A stretch of 64,000 nt of DNA, from NCBI RefSeq assembly GCF_009389715.1, contig NW_024067681.1, positions 434,001 through 498,000 of the forward strand, written 5' to 3'. Source of the stretch: Phoenix dactylifera (taxonomy: Eukaryota; Streptophyta; Magnoliopsida; Arecales; Arecaceae). The position numbers and the translations under genes are program-made. The notes under the pieces were generated by a model. That model was not told the origin of the DNA, did not search any database, and worked only from the letters and a program-made list of their open reading frames with translations. Position 1 is the stretch's first letter. Every line of letters starts with the position of its first letter. Positions 55,442-64,000 of the stretch are shown in pieces.

Positions 55442-57697
55442 ATGGCGGGACTTGCGACGGAACTAGCTAACAGCTCGACGGAACTTACCGTCTTCTTCCT
55501 TGCAGGGCGCCCAATGGATCGGAGTGGGAAGCAATCGACGGGGACGGCAACGGGGAGAGCGGCGAGAGGCACTGGTAAGGGGTCTGGAGCCTGGACGAGG
55601 CCGGGGCCGTGGGTGACTCAATGGCCCACGGCCGCGGAGGTCGAGCGGCTGAGCCGCTGCTTCCCGGAGGTGTTGCATCCTCCGGAGGAGCCGATCGCGG
55701 CGGCCCGGCTCGAATGGGAAGGGCGGGCTGCGGTGGTCCGGAGCTTCGGCCGCCGTGTCCCAGCCGACTGGGTGGCGAAGGAAGTCGCCGCTCGGACCAA
55801 GTTGACAGAGGTGGTGGCCGTCCCGCTTGCGGACGGATACCTCGCCCTGAGGTTCCGGTCGACGGAGGACCGGGACCGGGCGTTGAGCGAGGGCCCGTGG
55901 GTGGTGGCCGGGCAACTCCTCGCCATGACCCCATGGGTTCCGGATTTTGAACCCGGGGAGGAGGCTGTGCAGACGGCGATGGTGTGGCTCCGCCTGCCCC
56001 GTCTGCTGCCGGAATATTGGTCGACGTCGACCATCTTCTTTATAGCCGCTCGGGCGGGCCGGCCGGTAGCTGTGGACAGCTTCATAGAGCAGCGGCAGGC
56101 GATGGGATTCGCAGTGGTGGTTGACACCACCAAACCATTGCTGCCGGGAGTGCTCATCCAGGGGAAGACGAAGGTGAGATGGCAGCCCTTCGTCTTCGAA
56201 AACGCCCCGGTGTGCTCCCGGTGTGGGCGTATGGGCCACCAGGTAGCGGCTTGCCGCTCTCCGGCGACCGCTACCGCTGAGGGGGGCTCGGGTTCGGGGG
56301 GCTCGGCTTCGGCCTCTGCGGTGGTGGTGGATCCAGGGGGCGGGCCTGCCCAGCCAGCTCCGGGCGTCGGGGAGAACGTACAGGGACCGATCTACGGTCC
56401 CTGGATGGTGGCGACACGGCAGCGTGTCTCGCGGGAGAACCGGCCCCCGGGGCCGGGGAAGACGACTAAGGCGCACTCGGGGCCCGGGTTGTCCTCGACT
56501 CGGCCGATGTCTCCGGCGGCTCGACCAACTACGCCGGTGTCCCCGGCGGACACCGAGGGCTGGCAGAAGCCGGCGAAGGTGGCTCGCCGCCGGTCCCCGC
56601 TAGCCGTTGGGGGGGACGGCCACCCGGATGCCTCCTTCGGCCCCCTCCTGGTGGACTCGGCCGATGACCTCCTGGCCGAGTCTGGGGACCCGGGGCTGAG
56701 TCGGCGACTCGGCAAAGCCCCGATCGTGGCTGACGCTGAGCCCAGTCGGGCGGTCGCGGCCCGGGCCAAAACCCAAAAGCAACCCAGGCCGCAGGCGGGC
56801 CTTGGCCCACTGGGGGGTACCGGGCGGGGGGCCCAGTTGGCCCTTGTACCGGTGGGCCGAGGGAACCCAACCGGGCCCCCCCAGCGCGGCCGGGCCCACG
56901 AGGCCGGGCGCTGGGGTCGTAGGCCGGTGGGGGCAGGCCGGGGCGCGAGCCGCGACGCGGGCGTGGCCCACGCGGTCGGCGCAACCGGCGCTGCTGGCGC
57001 GCTTTGCGCCAGCAGCGCGCCGGGCGCGCTGAAAGCGCCCGGCGCTGGGGTCGAGCGGGCCCAGGAGACGCTGGGCCCGTGCGATGACGCGCGCGGCCGA
57101 TTGGCCGCGCGGTCTGTTGGGGAACCGCGGGCGCTGGGCCCTCAGGCCCAGCCCGCGGTTGGCTCTTTGGGCCACGCCGTATTAGGCCCACAGGCCCACT
57201 CAGATACGGGCCTGGGGGGTCAGACTGGACCTGCGCTGCAGGGCCAGAGCGAGGAACCAGCTGGGCCTTTTTGGTTTAGGCGTCCTCATCAGGGAGCAGC
57301 TTCGGAGATGGGTCCCCCCGCACACGACGATCATGCTCTTCTCACTTTGGGTGGGACGAGTGGGGCTCCGCCTGGGGATGTGCGGGTGGGCACTGACCAT
57401 GATGGAGTCTTCCGGTTTGGCCCTTGGCCTCCGGTTGGAGATGAGCAGCGGGAGGATGCACCCAGTGGGAGCGGGGCCAGGGACCACATCATGCCGCTTT
57501 CGCAGGGGTGCCAGGCCGAACCGATGGTGACGGGAGGGGGCACTGACCACACGATTGCTGTGCAGCGCATTAGGTCGGCAGTCATGCAGGTCGTATCTGC
57601 TGAGCAGCGGGAGGGCCCAGGTAGCACGCTTGAGGCCGGCCCCGTGGCCCAGGGGGAGGATGGGTCAGAGGCCGACTATGTGGACTGTGATCCATGA
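55442..57697 (+). CDS. LINE ORF1: DUF4283 and CCHC zinc-knuckle RNA-binding protein
   Basis: The frame is intact, 751 codons from ATG at 55442 (a second ATG at 55514 is possible). Residues about 60-245 form a DUF4283 domain: PTAAEVERLSRCFPEVL, WVAKEVAARTKLTEVVAVPL, ALSEGPWVVAGQLLAMTPWV and VWLRLPRLLPEYWS. A CX2CX4HX4C zinc knuckle (CSRCGRMGHQVAAC) lies at about residues 257-270. The remaining 480 residues are Gly/Ala/Pro/Arg-rich and low in complexity, including a run of DNA hairpins (56988-57160). Such proteins coat LINE RNA and help bring it to the target. The stop overlaps the ORF2 start by four bases (ATGA). Unlike ORF2, no lesion was found. Confidence 0.85.
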   Translation: MAGLATELANSSTELTVFFLAGRPMDRSGKQSTGTATGRAARGTGKGSGAWTRPGPWVTQWPTAAEVERLSRCFPEVLHPPEEPIAAARLEWEGRAAVVRSFGRRVPADWVAKEVAARTKLTEVVAVPLADGYLALRFRSTEDRDRALSEGPWVVAGQLLAMTPWVPDFEPGEEAVQTAMVWLRLPRLLPEYWSTSTIFFIAARAGRPVAVDSFIEQRQAMGFAVVVDTTKPLLPGVLIQGKTKVRWQPFVFENAPVCSRCGRMGHQVAACRSPATATAEGGSGSGGSASASAVVVDPGGGPAQPAPGVGENVQGPIYGPWMVATRQRVSRENRPPGPGKTTKAHSGPGLSSTRPMSPAARPTTPVSPADTEGWQKPAKVARRRSPLAVGGDGHPDASFGPLLVDSADDLLAESGDPGLSRRLGKAPIVADAEPSRAVAARAKTQKQPRPQAGLGPLGGTGRGAQLALVPVGRGNPTGPPQRGRAHEAGRWGRRPVGAGRGASRDAGVAHAVGATGAAGALCASSAPGALKAPGAGVERAQETLGPCDDARGRLAARSVGEPRALGPQAQPAVGSLGHAVLGPQAHSDTGLGGQTGPALQGQSEEPAGPFWFRRPHQGAASEMGPPAHDDHALLTLGGTSGAPPGDVRVGTDHDGVFRFGPWPPVGDEQREDAPSGSGARDHIMPLSQGCQAEPMVTGGGTDHTIAVQRIRSAVMQVVSAEQREGPGSTLEAGPVAQGEDGSEADYVDCDP
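56988..57160 (+). repeat. cluster of strong hairpins in the C-terminal part of LINE ORF1
   Basis: Five inverted repeats follow one another. They are 56988-57000/57006-57018 (13 bp, 5-nt loop), 57017-57027/57035-57045 (11 bp), 57056-57063/57072-57079 (8 bp), 57090-57098/57103-57111 (9 bp, 4-nt loop) and 57123-57132/57151-57160 (10 bp, with a further 6-bp inner stem). All arms are perfect. The first two share two bases at their border, so not all of both stems can form at once. Confidence 0.75.
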
Positions 57698-60600
57698 GGA
57701 TCCTAGCCTGGAATTGTAGGGGGGCGGCCAAGCCGTCCTTCATGTCATCCTTCAAACGGTTAGTGCAAGTTCATAGTCCAGAGATCTGCTTCATCTGCGA
57801 GACCCGGCTATCTGGTGAGGGGCTTGTACGCTTGAGACGGCGCTTAGGGAGGGACTGGGAGTCATACGCAGTCGATTCCCGAGGACTGTCGGGAGGTATC
57901 CTGCTACTGTGGAGGCGAGGGGTGGCGACCTTTGATGTCTTCCACAACTGCCCCCAACAGGTAGTTATGGTTGTTTCGGCACCGGATGTTGCCCCATGGG
58001 TTTTGTGTGGGGTGTATGCGAGCACGGATTATAGGGTCAGGAGAGTCCTCTGGCAGGAGATTACCAGCCTTACAGCCTAGGGTGTCCCGACAGTTGTAGT
58101 TGGCAATTTTAATTGCATATTGAGTTCGAGCGACAAGAGGGGCGGGGCAGCCGTTATGGATAGAGCGGACAGGAGGGAGTTTCGCGATTTTGTGTCGCGT
58201 ACTGGCCTAGTGGACTTAGGGTTCTCTGGACCTCAGTTTACTTGGTGCAATAATCAGCTTGGCAGTGCTAGGGTTTGGGAGCGTCTTGATAGGGCCTTTG
58301 CGTCTCCGGACTGGATCCTCCGTTTTCCTACCTGCAGAGTTAGTCACCTACCTCGGATCGCCTCAGACCATTGCCCCCTGCTGATTTCCACATCATCGGG
58401 ACCTAGTCATCATAGCCCCTTCCGCTTTGAGAAGGTGTGGCTATCATACCCCCAGTTCTGGGATATTGTCCGTGAGGCATGGCGCATCCCGGTGCGTGGA
58501 GACGCTATGCACCGGGTGTCGCGCAAACTAGAATTGGCCAAGAGGCGTCTTCGGCGGTGGAATCGCGAGACTGTGGATGATATCTTCCGGAGAGTAGAGG
58601 GGGTAGAGACTGCGATCTCTGAATTACAGCGGAAAGAAGATCTAGAAGGTGAGCTCTCGGTGGATGACATGGGTGATCTCCGGGGGCTTCTAGCGACCCA
58701 CCACTCACTACTACGGCAGCACGAGATCTTCTGGCGACAGAAATCTCGAGTTCAGTGGGTACATGAGGGTGACCGCAATACTAGCTTCTTCCACCGGTCT
58801 ACGATTATCCGGAGGCAGCGGAGCACTATCCACTCGCTGCGAGACGGGTCTGGACATCGGGTGGAAGGTGAGCCTGCCATTCGCCAGGTTTTATTGGACT
58901 TCTTCCGTGACAGATGGACGGCGGATGAGGAGTCTGGCGACAGAGACCATCCCATGAGGATGGATGCGAGAATCGAGGACACTGAGAACGCAGCCCTGGT
59001 CCGACCAGTGTCTGCTCAGGAGGTTCAGGAGGCAGTCTGGGCTTTGGCTCCAGACAAGGCTCCGGGCCCGGACGGGTTCCCCCCATTTTTTTTTCCGACA
59101 GTATTGGGGTATCATTCGGACAGAAGTGGTAGAGGCTATTTAGTGCTTCTTCTCTCAGGAGAGGATGCCGGATGACTGGAAAGCTACCTTCATCACGCTC
59201 ATCCCGAAGCGTCAGGAGGCGGCGGAGCCCGGCCATTTCAGACCCATCAGTTTGTGCACAACCTTGTATAAGGTTGTGGCCAGAATAATGGTCCGTAGGA
59301 TGAAGCCCTTACTGCCTGGCATTATCAGTCAGGAGCAGGGGGCTTTTATAGCTGGCAGAAACATCTCCCATAATGTGCTGTTGGCCCAGGAGATGATGTG
59401 GGATCTGCAGCGAGCATCGAAACGACGTAACTTGATGGCTATTAAGCTGGATATGGAGAGAGCTTACGACAGGATCAGATGGAGATTTCTTCAGCAGGTA
59501 CTCGAGGCGTACGGCTTCCACAGACAGTGGATCGGTTGGATCATGGGGTGTGTCCGGGGGCCAAGGTTTTCTATCTTGGTCAACGGCACCCCTTCCCCTT
59601 TCTTCGAGTCCACCATGGGGCTGCGCCAGGGATGCCCTCTATCGCCTTATTTGTTTATTCTCTGTGCTGACATTTTGTCTCGTGATTTGCAGAGAGTGTG
59701 TGCCCGTAGAGAGCTCGAGGCCTATGTCCCCGCCCCGGGGGCTAGTCCTCTTTCCCACTTACTTTTCGCTGATGATTGCCTTCTTTTGGCCAGGGCGCGG
59801 GTTTCTGATGCACGGGTCCTTCGGAGGGTAGTGGTGGACTATTGCGCGGCGTCAGGTCAGAGAGTTAACTTCCACAAGTCAGCAGTCCACTTCAGCCCGA
59901 GCACGGAGAGCAGGGTCAGACAGGAGATCCGAGGGATTCTACAGATACCTCAGCAGGAGGAGACATTGACTTACCTGGGAGTTCCTATCACAGGCCGCAG
60001 ACTGCGGGTGGCAGAGTGCTCCTACCTAGTGCAGCGGGTGGAGAGCAGGTTGGAGGGATAGAGAGCGGCCTCCCTATCTATGATGGGGAGACTGACCTTG
60101 ATCAGATCAGTGTTGGGGTCCATGCCAGTATACCTCATGGCCAACACCGTGGTTCCGAAGATGACCTTGCTGAGGGTCGAGCGACTGCTGCGGTGTTTTC
60201 TGTGGGGGTCATACGGCGGAGGCCACGGGGTGCACTTGGTGGCCTAGGAGCATGTCTGCCGGCCTACCAGTGAGGGCGGCCTCGGGGTGCAGTCCCTACT
60301 GGAGCAGCGCGAGCTTTTCATTGCTCGGCATGCAGCCCGGTTCTTGTTACAGCCACACGGGCTGTGGAGTCAGGTGATGGCGGCCAGATATGGCCGTGGG
60401 GGCTCAGAGGCGGCACGGAGAGCGCGACGAGTTTCCTTCATGTGGCGGGAGATTGGGAGGTATCTGCCGACGGTGTTAGCAAATACCAGGTGGCTGATTG
60501 GTGATGGGCGGAGTATTGATGTGACTGCGGACCCATGGGTGGATACTGTTCCACTGAGGTGCTGGCCGACCATGATCGATGCTGAGGCAGCGGAGGGGTT

Positions 60601-61831
60601 GCGGGTCTCCGATCTTCTTGCCCCAGGAGAGTCTGCATGGGATGACGCTAGGCTATGTCAGCTGTTTGGAGGATGTCTAGCCGAGAGGATCCGGTCCCTC
60701 CCAGTGCCAGGCTGCAGGGGGCCTGATGTCAGGATTTGGGGCACCTCTTGCCGGTCCAGTGTCAGTCTGGGAGACCTTGCCGATGTTATCCTGCAGGAGC
60801 ATGAGCCGGGGCAGGACTATGCTTGGATCTGGAGGTCTGGGCTTCACCCGAGGGCGGCACTATTCTTATGGAAGGTGGCATGGGACCGCCTTCCGACGAG
60901 AGCAGTGCTGAGCAGGCGAGGTTGGGGGATCCCTGCGGAGTGCGGGACATGTAGTGTTGAGGAGTCGACCGACCACGTGCTCTTCCAGTGTACGTGGGCG
61001 AGGTCGGCATGGCTGTGGGCAGGGTTCCCGCAGGAGGTTTGGTGTGGGAGGCCTCAGTTTGTACAGATGATGCAGCAGTGGCTGGCCCGGCCTCGGGCAT
61101 GTCAGGAGGCTATTCGAGCGACCTGCACAGCACATCAGATCTGGCTGGCGAGGAACGCCCGCACCTTCGGTGAGCGCAGGGTATCACCGAGGTTCGCTGC
61201 GGAGTTCGCGCGAGTCCAGGCATTGGAGATCAGACCTTCTTCAGATAGACCTCTGATAGCTCGGGACACCTGGGGTTCCCTCTCTGCTCCGGCAGCTCCT
61301 CAGCAGGTGTTTTTCACCTGGGAACCCCCACCCCCGAGCTTCCTCAAGGTCAATTTCGACGGATCGGTCATGGATGGAGGCGCGCGAGGAGGTGCGGGTT
61401 TTGTGATACGGGATCCACACTCCAGAGTGGTGGCAGCAGGAGGCTGTCAGCTTTTCGGTACATCGGTTCCCGGGGCAGAGCTACGAGCCGCCTGGGCGGG
61501 TCTTCGATATGCGAGGCAGGTACTGCAGGCTGGCGCGATTGTCTTGGAGGGCGACTCAGCTACAATTATCAGTTGGATCCAGGAGGAGCTGAGGGGTGGG
61601 GGCTCAGACCATCCCTTGGTTCGGGATATAGGGACGATGTGTGGGGTTGGGGTGGCCATCCAGGCCAAACATGTATTCAGAGAAGCCAATGGGGCAGCCG
61701 ACTGGGTGGCTGCCTTCGCGGCTCATCATTCAGGATACACCTTTTGGGTGGGGGAGGGGGAGCTGCCACTGGCTCTCCGTGAGTTAGTCTTTTTTGACTT
61801 TATTGGGTGTATTCGTACACGTACTGTATGA
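57694..61831 (+). pseudogene. LINE ORF2: endonuclease, reverse transcriptase and RNase H, with four stops and one frameshift
   Basis: It starts with MRILAWNCRGAAKPSF, the apurinic-type endonuclease, with CETRLSGEGL and a VVVGNFN motif where the family has GDFN. The IASDHCPLL motif follows near 58350. The RT begins with APDKAPGPDGF near 59055. Then come LIPKRQEAAEPGHFRPISLC, AFIAGRNISHNVLLAQE, DMERAYDRIRW, GLRQGCPLSPYLFILC and the catalytic HLLFADDCLLL near 59757-59790. A zinc-binding linker contains CGTCSVEESTDHVLFQC (60945-60990). The RNase H domain (61345-61740) has VNFDGSVMDGG, GAELRAAWAGL, EGDSATIISW and REANGAADWVA. Lesions are TAG at 58078, 59141, 60059 and 60245, and a one-T gain in a T9 run at 59086-59094. 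Confidence 0.88.
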
Positions 61832-61862
61832 AAACCCATTTTTAGCAAAAAAAAAAAATCTT

Positions 61863-62210
61863 GAAAGGTGTTGCACGCCAGTTCGGCCATTTTGGGGGAC
61901 AACTCTACCACAATTATCGATTAGATTCAGAAGGATCTGAAGAATATAAGCTTGGACCATTTTTTACTTTGAAACATCTGAATGATGACGAGTGATGGAG
62001 AGCCTTTCAGGCTAAGCATGTATTTAGATAGGCCAACGAAACTGCCGACTGGATGGATGCTTATATGGTTAACCAGTCAGAGTATACCTTATGGTGAGGA
62101 GAGGAGGAGTTACCTTGGACACTTCGTGAGCTTGTATTCTCTGATTTTATTGGGTATATTCGTGCACGCATTGTATGATGAACCCGCCAAAGAAAAAAAA
62201 AATCCCGAAG
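61863..62210 (+). mobile_element. older LINE RNase H fragment downstream of the long LINE
   Basis: A second, more decayed copy of the RNase H end begins near 61885 with LGDNSTTIID. It continues with QAKHVFR.ANETADWMDAY near 62010-62065 and ELPWTLRELVFSDFIGYIRA near 62105-62170. It closes with a short A-run at about 62190-62200. It carries several stops and frameshifts. The long LINE appears to have inserted just beside or at the edge of this fragment. Confidence 0.7.
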
Positions 62211-64000
62211 AAGCTAGAGGTGTTTTTTTTTGGGAAAACTGTCAACTACGAGATTGAAGATTTAAATTGAAACTAAATCCTAACCCTCAAGCATTGCATC
62301 AAAAGTATCGCTTTAAGAAATCATAAAATCTGCAGCATTATTTTAGTGATATTTTAAACATACCACATTTATGATAAATTCTCTGATACTAAGTTATAGC
62401 TTATATTTATTTTTTTATCGATAGGTCAAAAATATTCTTTAAAGATGCAATTAGCTAATATAAAATAAAAATATTAGCTAAAAATATATATTAGGATTCC
62501 TAAGGTCTATTTGTCCAAGGATCTTGATTATTGATCTAACCAAATATTGTATTAAAAATATATTAAAAATATAAATTATTTAAAGTAAGTGATTGATATA
62601 TTTAAATATTTTGAATAAAATGGTTTGGAATATATCATAAGAACAAAATAATGCTAATTATTTTTTATATTTTATCAAAGAGGAAAGTATTAATTTTTAT
62701 GAAAATAATTGTTAAAATATGAAATACTACAACATATTCAATTGAGTATATCTTATAATGCTAACTCCAACAAAGCAGAATGTTGTCATGGTAGTAAGGT
62801 GAGCCAACCCACTGGTTCTTAAAGGGAGAATAGATTAAATTCATGAATGAATTAGGTCAAAAAATATATTCTCAAGGGCAGAATAGTTTTCAAAATAGTT
62901 TCGAATCTGATCCATTTATATTTTGATTGATTGACTTGGGTTTAAGATTTATCTTTTTGAGCTATCAAGTTTTCTGGCAAATTGGATAAATAACAATCCA
63001 AAAATTAAAAGATATGTAAATTTGTTACTCCATTTCTTGCACAAATGTGCTCAGGTGGTATCACCCTTGGCAAGGGTATGATGTTAAGACTTTGGGTGGC
63101 ATAGAACTTGGACAGACAAGCGAGGATTAGCCCTTTCCAAGAACAAAAAAGGAAAGAAAAGAGAAAAAAGAAAAAAGAAAAACATGATACTATGGTCTTT
63201 AGATGTGAACCAAGTTCTACTAGGGAATATACAGGAGTCTTCTACACATTCATTGTAGGGCAAATATCCATGCAAGAGATTTCAAATTTTATTGTTTGCA
63301 CCTTACTACATAGTTTACAATCCCAATTATAAACATAATATAACAAAAAGTATCTGATTTGTTATGGTAGAAAAGTCGTTGACCATTTATAGTGTTGCAT
63401 GAATATAATAAGTTTAAATTAAAAGTGTTTTTATTCTCAAGAAATGAGCAACTGAGAATGTTAATTGGAATCCTTCTTGTGCATGAGCATTGATGGTTTC
63501 TTTTGACATTTTCACTGTTTATCAAATAATTTAAAAATAGCTTATGTTTTTTTTCTATAAGAAAAAGGCTCTATTCAACTAGGTATGTTAATTTAGTTTG
63601 CAAATAATCATATCGAATCTCAACAATTATCAGCTTTATTATTATGTAGAACATTATTTATAATGTTTGTTTGGTTGTGGTATGTCTGATTATAGGGATC
63701 TGATAATATCTAAGAATCATTTATATGAGAAAATAATTGTAGGATAAGATAAATTTTAATATGTTTTGTTGTTGGAAAATTACTCTAAAAAATGGTACTA
63801 CAAAAAAATGACAATATTTGATTGGAGGTAATTTTGTACATAAATATTGTCAAATTTTCAATAATATGTTCAAAGTATGTTTAGTCCATTTGTTGGTCGT
63901 CAATTACATGAAAGCTATCAATATAGGGCATTTTGAATATTAAAATATATTTATAAAGGTTAACAAATATTTTTAAATTAATTATATATATTATAAAATA
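62211..64000. other. AT-rich intergenic DNA
   Basis: No gene was recognised. At 63050-63090 a GTGCTCAGGTGGTATC stretch recalls the A box of a tRNA-derived element, but a B box is lacking. ORFs at 63084-63525 gave no recognisable protein. Confidence 0.4.

Larger units (their letters stand above)
55312..61862 (+). mobile_element. near full-length L1-type LINE (two ORFs, poly-A tail)
   Basis: The element is about 6.55 kb. It has a short leader (55312-55441), a long GC-rich ORF1 (55442-57697), ORF2 (57694-61831) encoding endonuclease, reverse transcriptase and RNase H, and an A-run at about 61847-61858. Likely target duplications flank it. The order and the presence of RNase H are those of plant L1-type LINEs. 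ORF1 is intact. ORF2 has four TAG codons and one single-base frameshift, so the copy cannot move by itself but is young compared with every other LINE piece in the window. Confidence 0.88.

Noticed and set aside
55463..57191. Several long antisense ORFs (up to 337 codons) across LINE ORF1
   Set aside because: GC-rich sequence with few stops gives long spurious frames. None resembles a protein family, while the plus strand has DUF4283 and a zinc knuckle.
63050..63095. Possible SINE start (TGCTCAGGTGG, A-box-like)
   Set aside because: No B box at the expected distance and no defined ends.

Overview
The window is nuclear DNA of a flowering plant, most likely a commelinid monocot such as a palm (the palm guess is mine and weak). 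Genes are sparse, single-copy exons are very GC-rich (above all at third codon positions), and they sit in AT-rich intergenic DNA filled with layered, decaying transposons. The five host genes or gene remnants are: two wax-synthase-like MBOAT acyltransferase copies lying tail to tail (1387-2402 on +, 6151-7183 on -), each carrying one single-base frameshift; a seven-exon gene for a mitochondrial ICT1-like peptidyl-tRNA hydrolase (16510-25846, +) whose splice sites and phases can all be followed; and two single-exon DUF1442 genes on the minus strand (34652-35308 and 53134-53781). A third copy of the DUF1442 upstream region, without a gene, is present near 29.7 kb.

Layout. 1-7.2 kb: LTR-element debris, the two acyltransferase copies, and a gag-only Copia-like remnant between them. 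7.3-10.6 kb: a three-layer nest, in which a tandem array of a miniature LTR element (four LTRs, three internal segments) sits inside a hAT-like element with 8-bp target duplications, which sits inside the RNase H end of an L1-type LINE with a poly(A) tail. 12.2-15.5 kb: a decayed Ty3/gypsy pol on the minus strand beside an LTR from another element. 15.86-16.42 kb: a hAT-like MITE ending about 90 bp before the ICT1-like start codon. 16.5-25.8 kb: the ICT1-like gene, with a 7.55-kb first intron that holds an antisense RTE-type LINE. 31.7-32.5 kb: a rearranged piece of mitochondrial DNA with a chimeric atp9 start and the 5' part of mitochondrial 5S rRNA. 36 kb: a 165-bp tandem repeat. 39.8-42.5 kb: a Copia pol remnant split by a second hAT-like element that has captured part of a cytochrome P450 gene. 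48-48.9 kb: a probable LTR remnant. 55.3-61.9 kb: a nearly full-length L1-type LINE with intact ORF1 and lightly damaged ORF2, flanked by older 3' fragments of related LINEs. The rest, including 49-53 kb and 62.2-64 kb, shows nothing I can name.

How it fits together. The ICT1-like gene rescues stalled mitochondrial ribosomes, the MBOAT copies belong to neutral-lipid ester synthesis, and DUF1442 proteins are of unknown biochemistry. They do not form a pathway. From memory, an ICT1-type release factor and a DUF1442 gene also sit side by side in Arabidopsis (AT1G62850/AT1G62840), so the pair may be an old syntenic block stretched here by transposons. I see no undescribed defence or metabolic system; the new-looking material is in the transposon biology: the P450-carrying hAT-like element, the tandem miniature LTR array, and a run of strong hairpins inside the LINE ORF1.
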